Positions 41,528-41,589 of a DNA stretch of 41,589 bases are shown here, piece by piece. The position numbers were made by a program, and so were the translations under genes. Each line of letters starts with the position of its first letter. Within the stretch, counting starts at the first letter, position 1. The notes under the pieces are model-generated. The model was not told where the DNA came from. It did no database searches and saw only the letters and a list, made by a program, of their open reading frames with translations. The DNA is taken from positions 1 through 41,589 of the forward strand of contig NZ_JAIXZS010000089.1 of the NCBI RefSeq assembly GCF_027489515.1, in the 5' to 3' direction. This DNA comes from Novosphingobium sp. (GTDB lineage: Bacteria > Pseudomonadota > Alphaproteobacteria > Sphingomonadales > Sphingomonadaceae).

Positions 41528-41589
41528 ATGGCAGGCCATTCCAAATTCAAGAACATCATGCACCGCAAGGGCGCGCAGGACAAAAAGCG
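41528..41589 (+). CDS. yebC: YebC/PmpR-family regulator, N-terminal fragment
   Basis: The last 62 bases encode MAGHSKFKNIMHRKGAQDKK, the invariant beginning of the YebC/PmpR (TACO1) family, whose members regulate transcription or help translation of proline runs. The gene continues to the right of the window. No partner is visible here. Confidence 0.93.
   Translation, partial: MAGHSKFKNIMHRKGAQDKK

Overview
The window is GC-rich chromosomal DNA from an alphaproteobacterium, most likely a sphingomonad such as a Novosphingobium or Erythrobacter relative. Pointers are gapR (DUF2312), the order phaC - lysine-rich phasin - clpS - lptF - lptG, a BigR-type sulfide locus, and a copper locus of the copABC plus copZ/cueR type. 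The genus is an inference from gene content; there is no rRNA here to settle it.

Layout. (1) Bases 1-4634: one edge of an integrative element at the 3' end of tRNA-Cys(GCA). Reading leftward (minus strand) it carries a P4-type tyrosine integrase, an AlpA/excisionase-like HTH protein, a small Cys protein, a Toprim protein and a P4/D5-type primase-helicase. The first four bases-worth of genes overlap tightly, and the window edge cuts an IS5-family insertion sequence next to the primase. (2) 4.8-24.2 kb: core genome. It holds a crotonase, alaC-type aminotransferase, PHA synthase and its phasin with a PhaR-like operator pair, clpS, lptFG, a divergent sulfide-detoxification locus (BLH-type hydrolase against bigR-rhodanese-TSUP), a fatty acid desaturase, a large GNAT-like protein, an AI-2E exporter, a DAACS symporter, glmM-DUF1272-thiD and a LOG protein. 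(3) 24.3-36.3 kb: accessory block. A complete copper module comes first: cueR and the P-type ATPase copA leftward; copZ, the multicopper oxidase copA, copB and copC rightward; then a lone TolC-type lipoprotein. Beyond it is a scarred zone with a frameshifted TPR-regulator remnant, a coiled-coil ORF without an obvious start, a 489-base region without a convincing gene, and an unknown protein translationally coupled to a PIN-domain protein. The block ends at the 3' end of tRNA-Gln(CUG). (4) 36.4-41.6 kb: core genome again, with ppx/gppA, rlmE, gapR, an amidohydrolase, a GNAT, a CPBP protease and the start of yebC.

How genes work together. PhaC polymerises hydroxyacyl-CoA; the phasin coats the granule and its AT-hook/lysine-rich N-terminus probably ties granules to DNA; two identical 9-base palindromic cores around the phasin promoter look like PhaR operators. 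In the sulfide locus BigR (two conserved Cys) sits over a nearly symmetric 44-base divergent promoter and controls a persulfide dioxygenase-like enzyme, a rhodanese and a TauE/SafE exporter. In the copper locus two matching CueR boxes with 19-base spacers face away from each other and would switch on export (CopA, CopZ) and periplasmic oxidation/binding (CopA oxidase, CopB, CopC) together. The least explained genes are the pair at 34846-36104: a 248-residue protein of no recognised family coupled to a PIN nuclease, a layout like a toxin-antitoxin or a small defence module.
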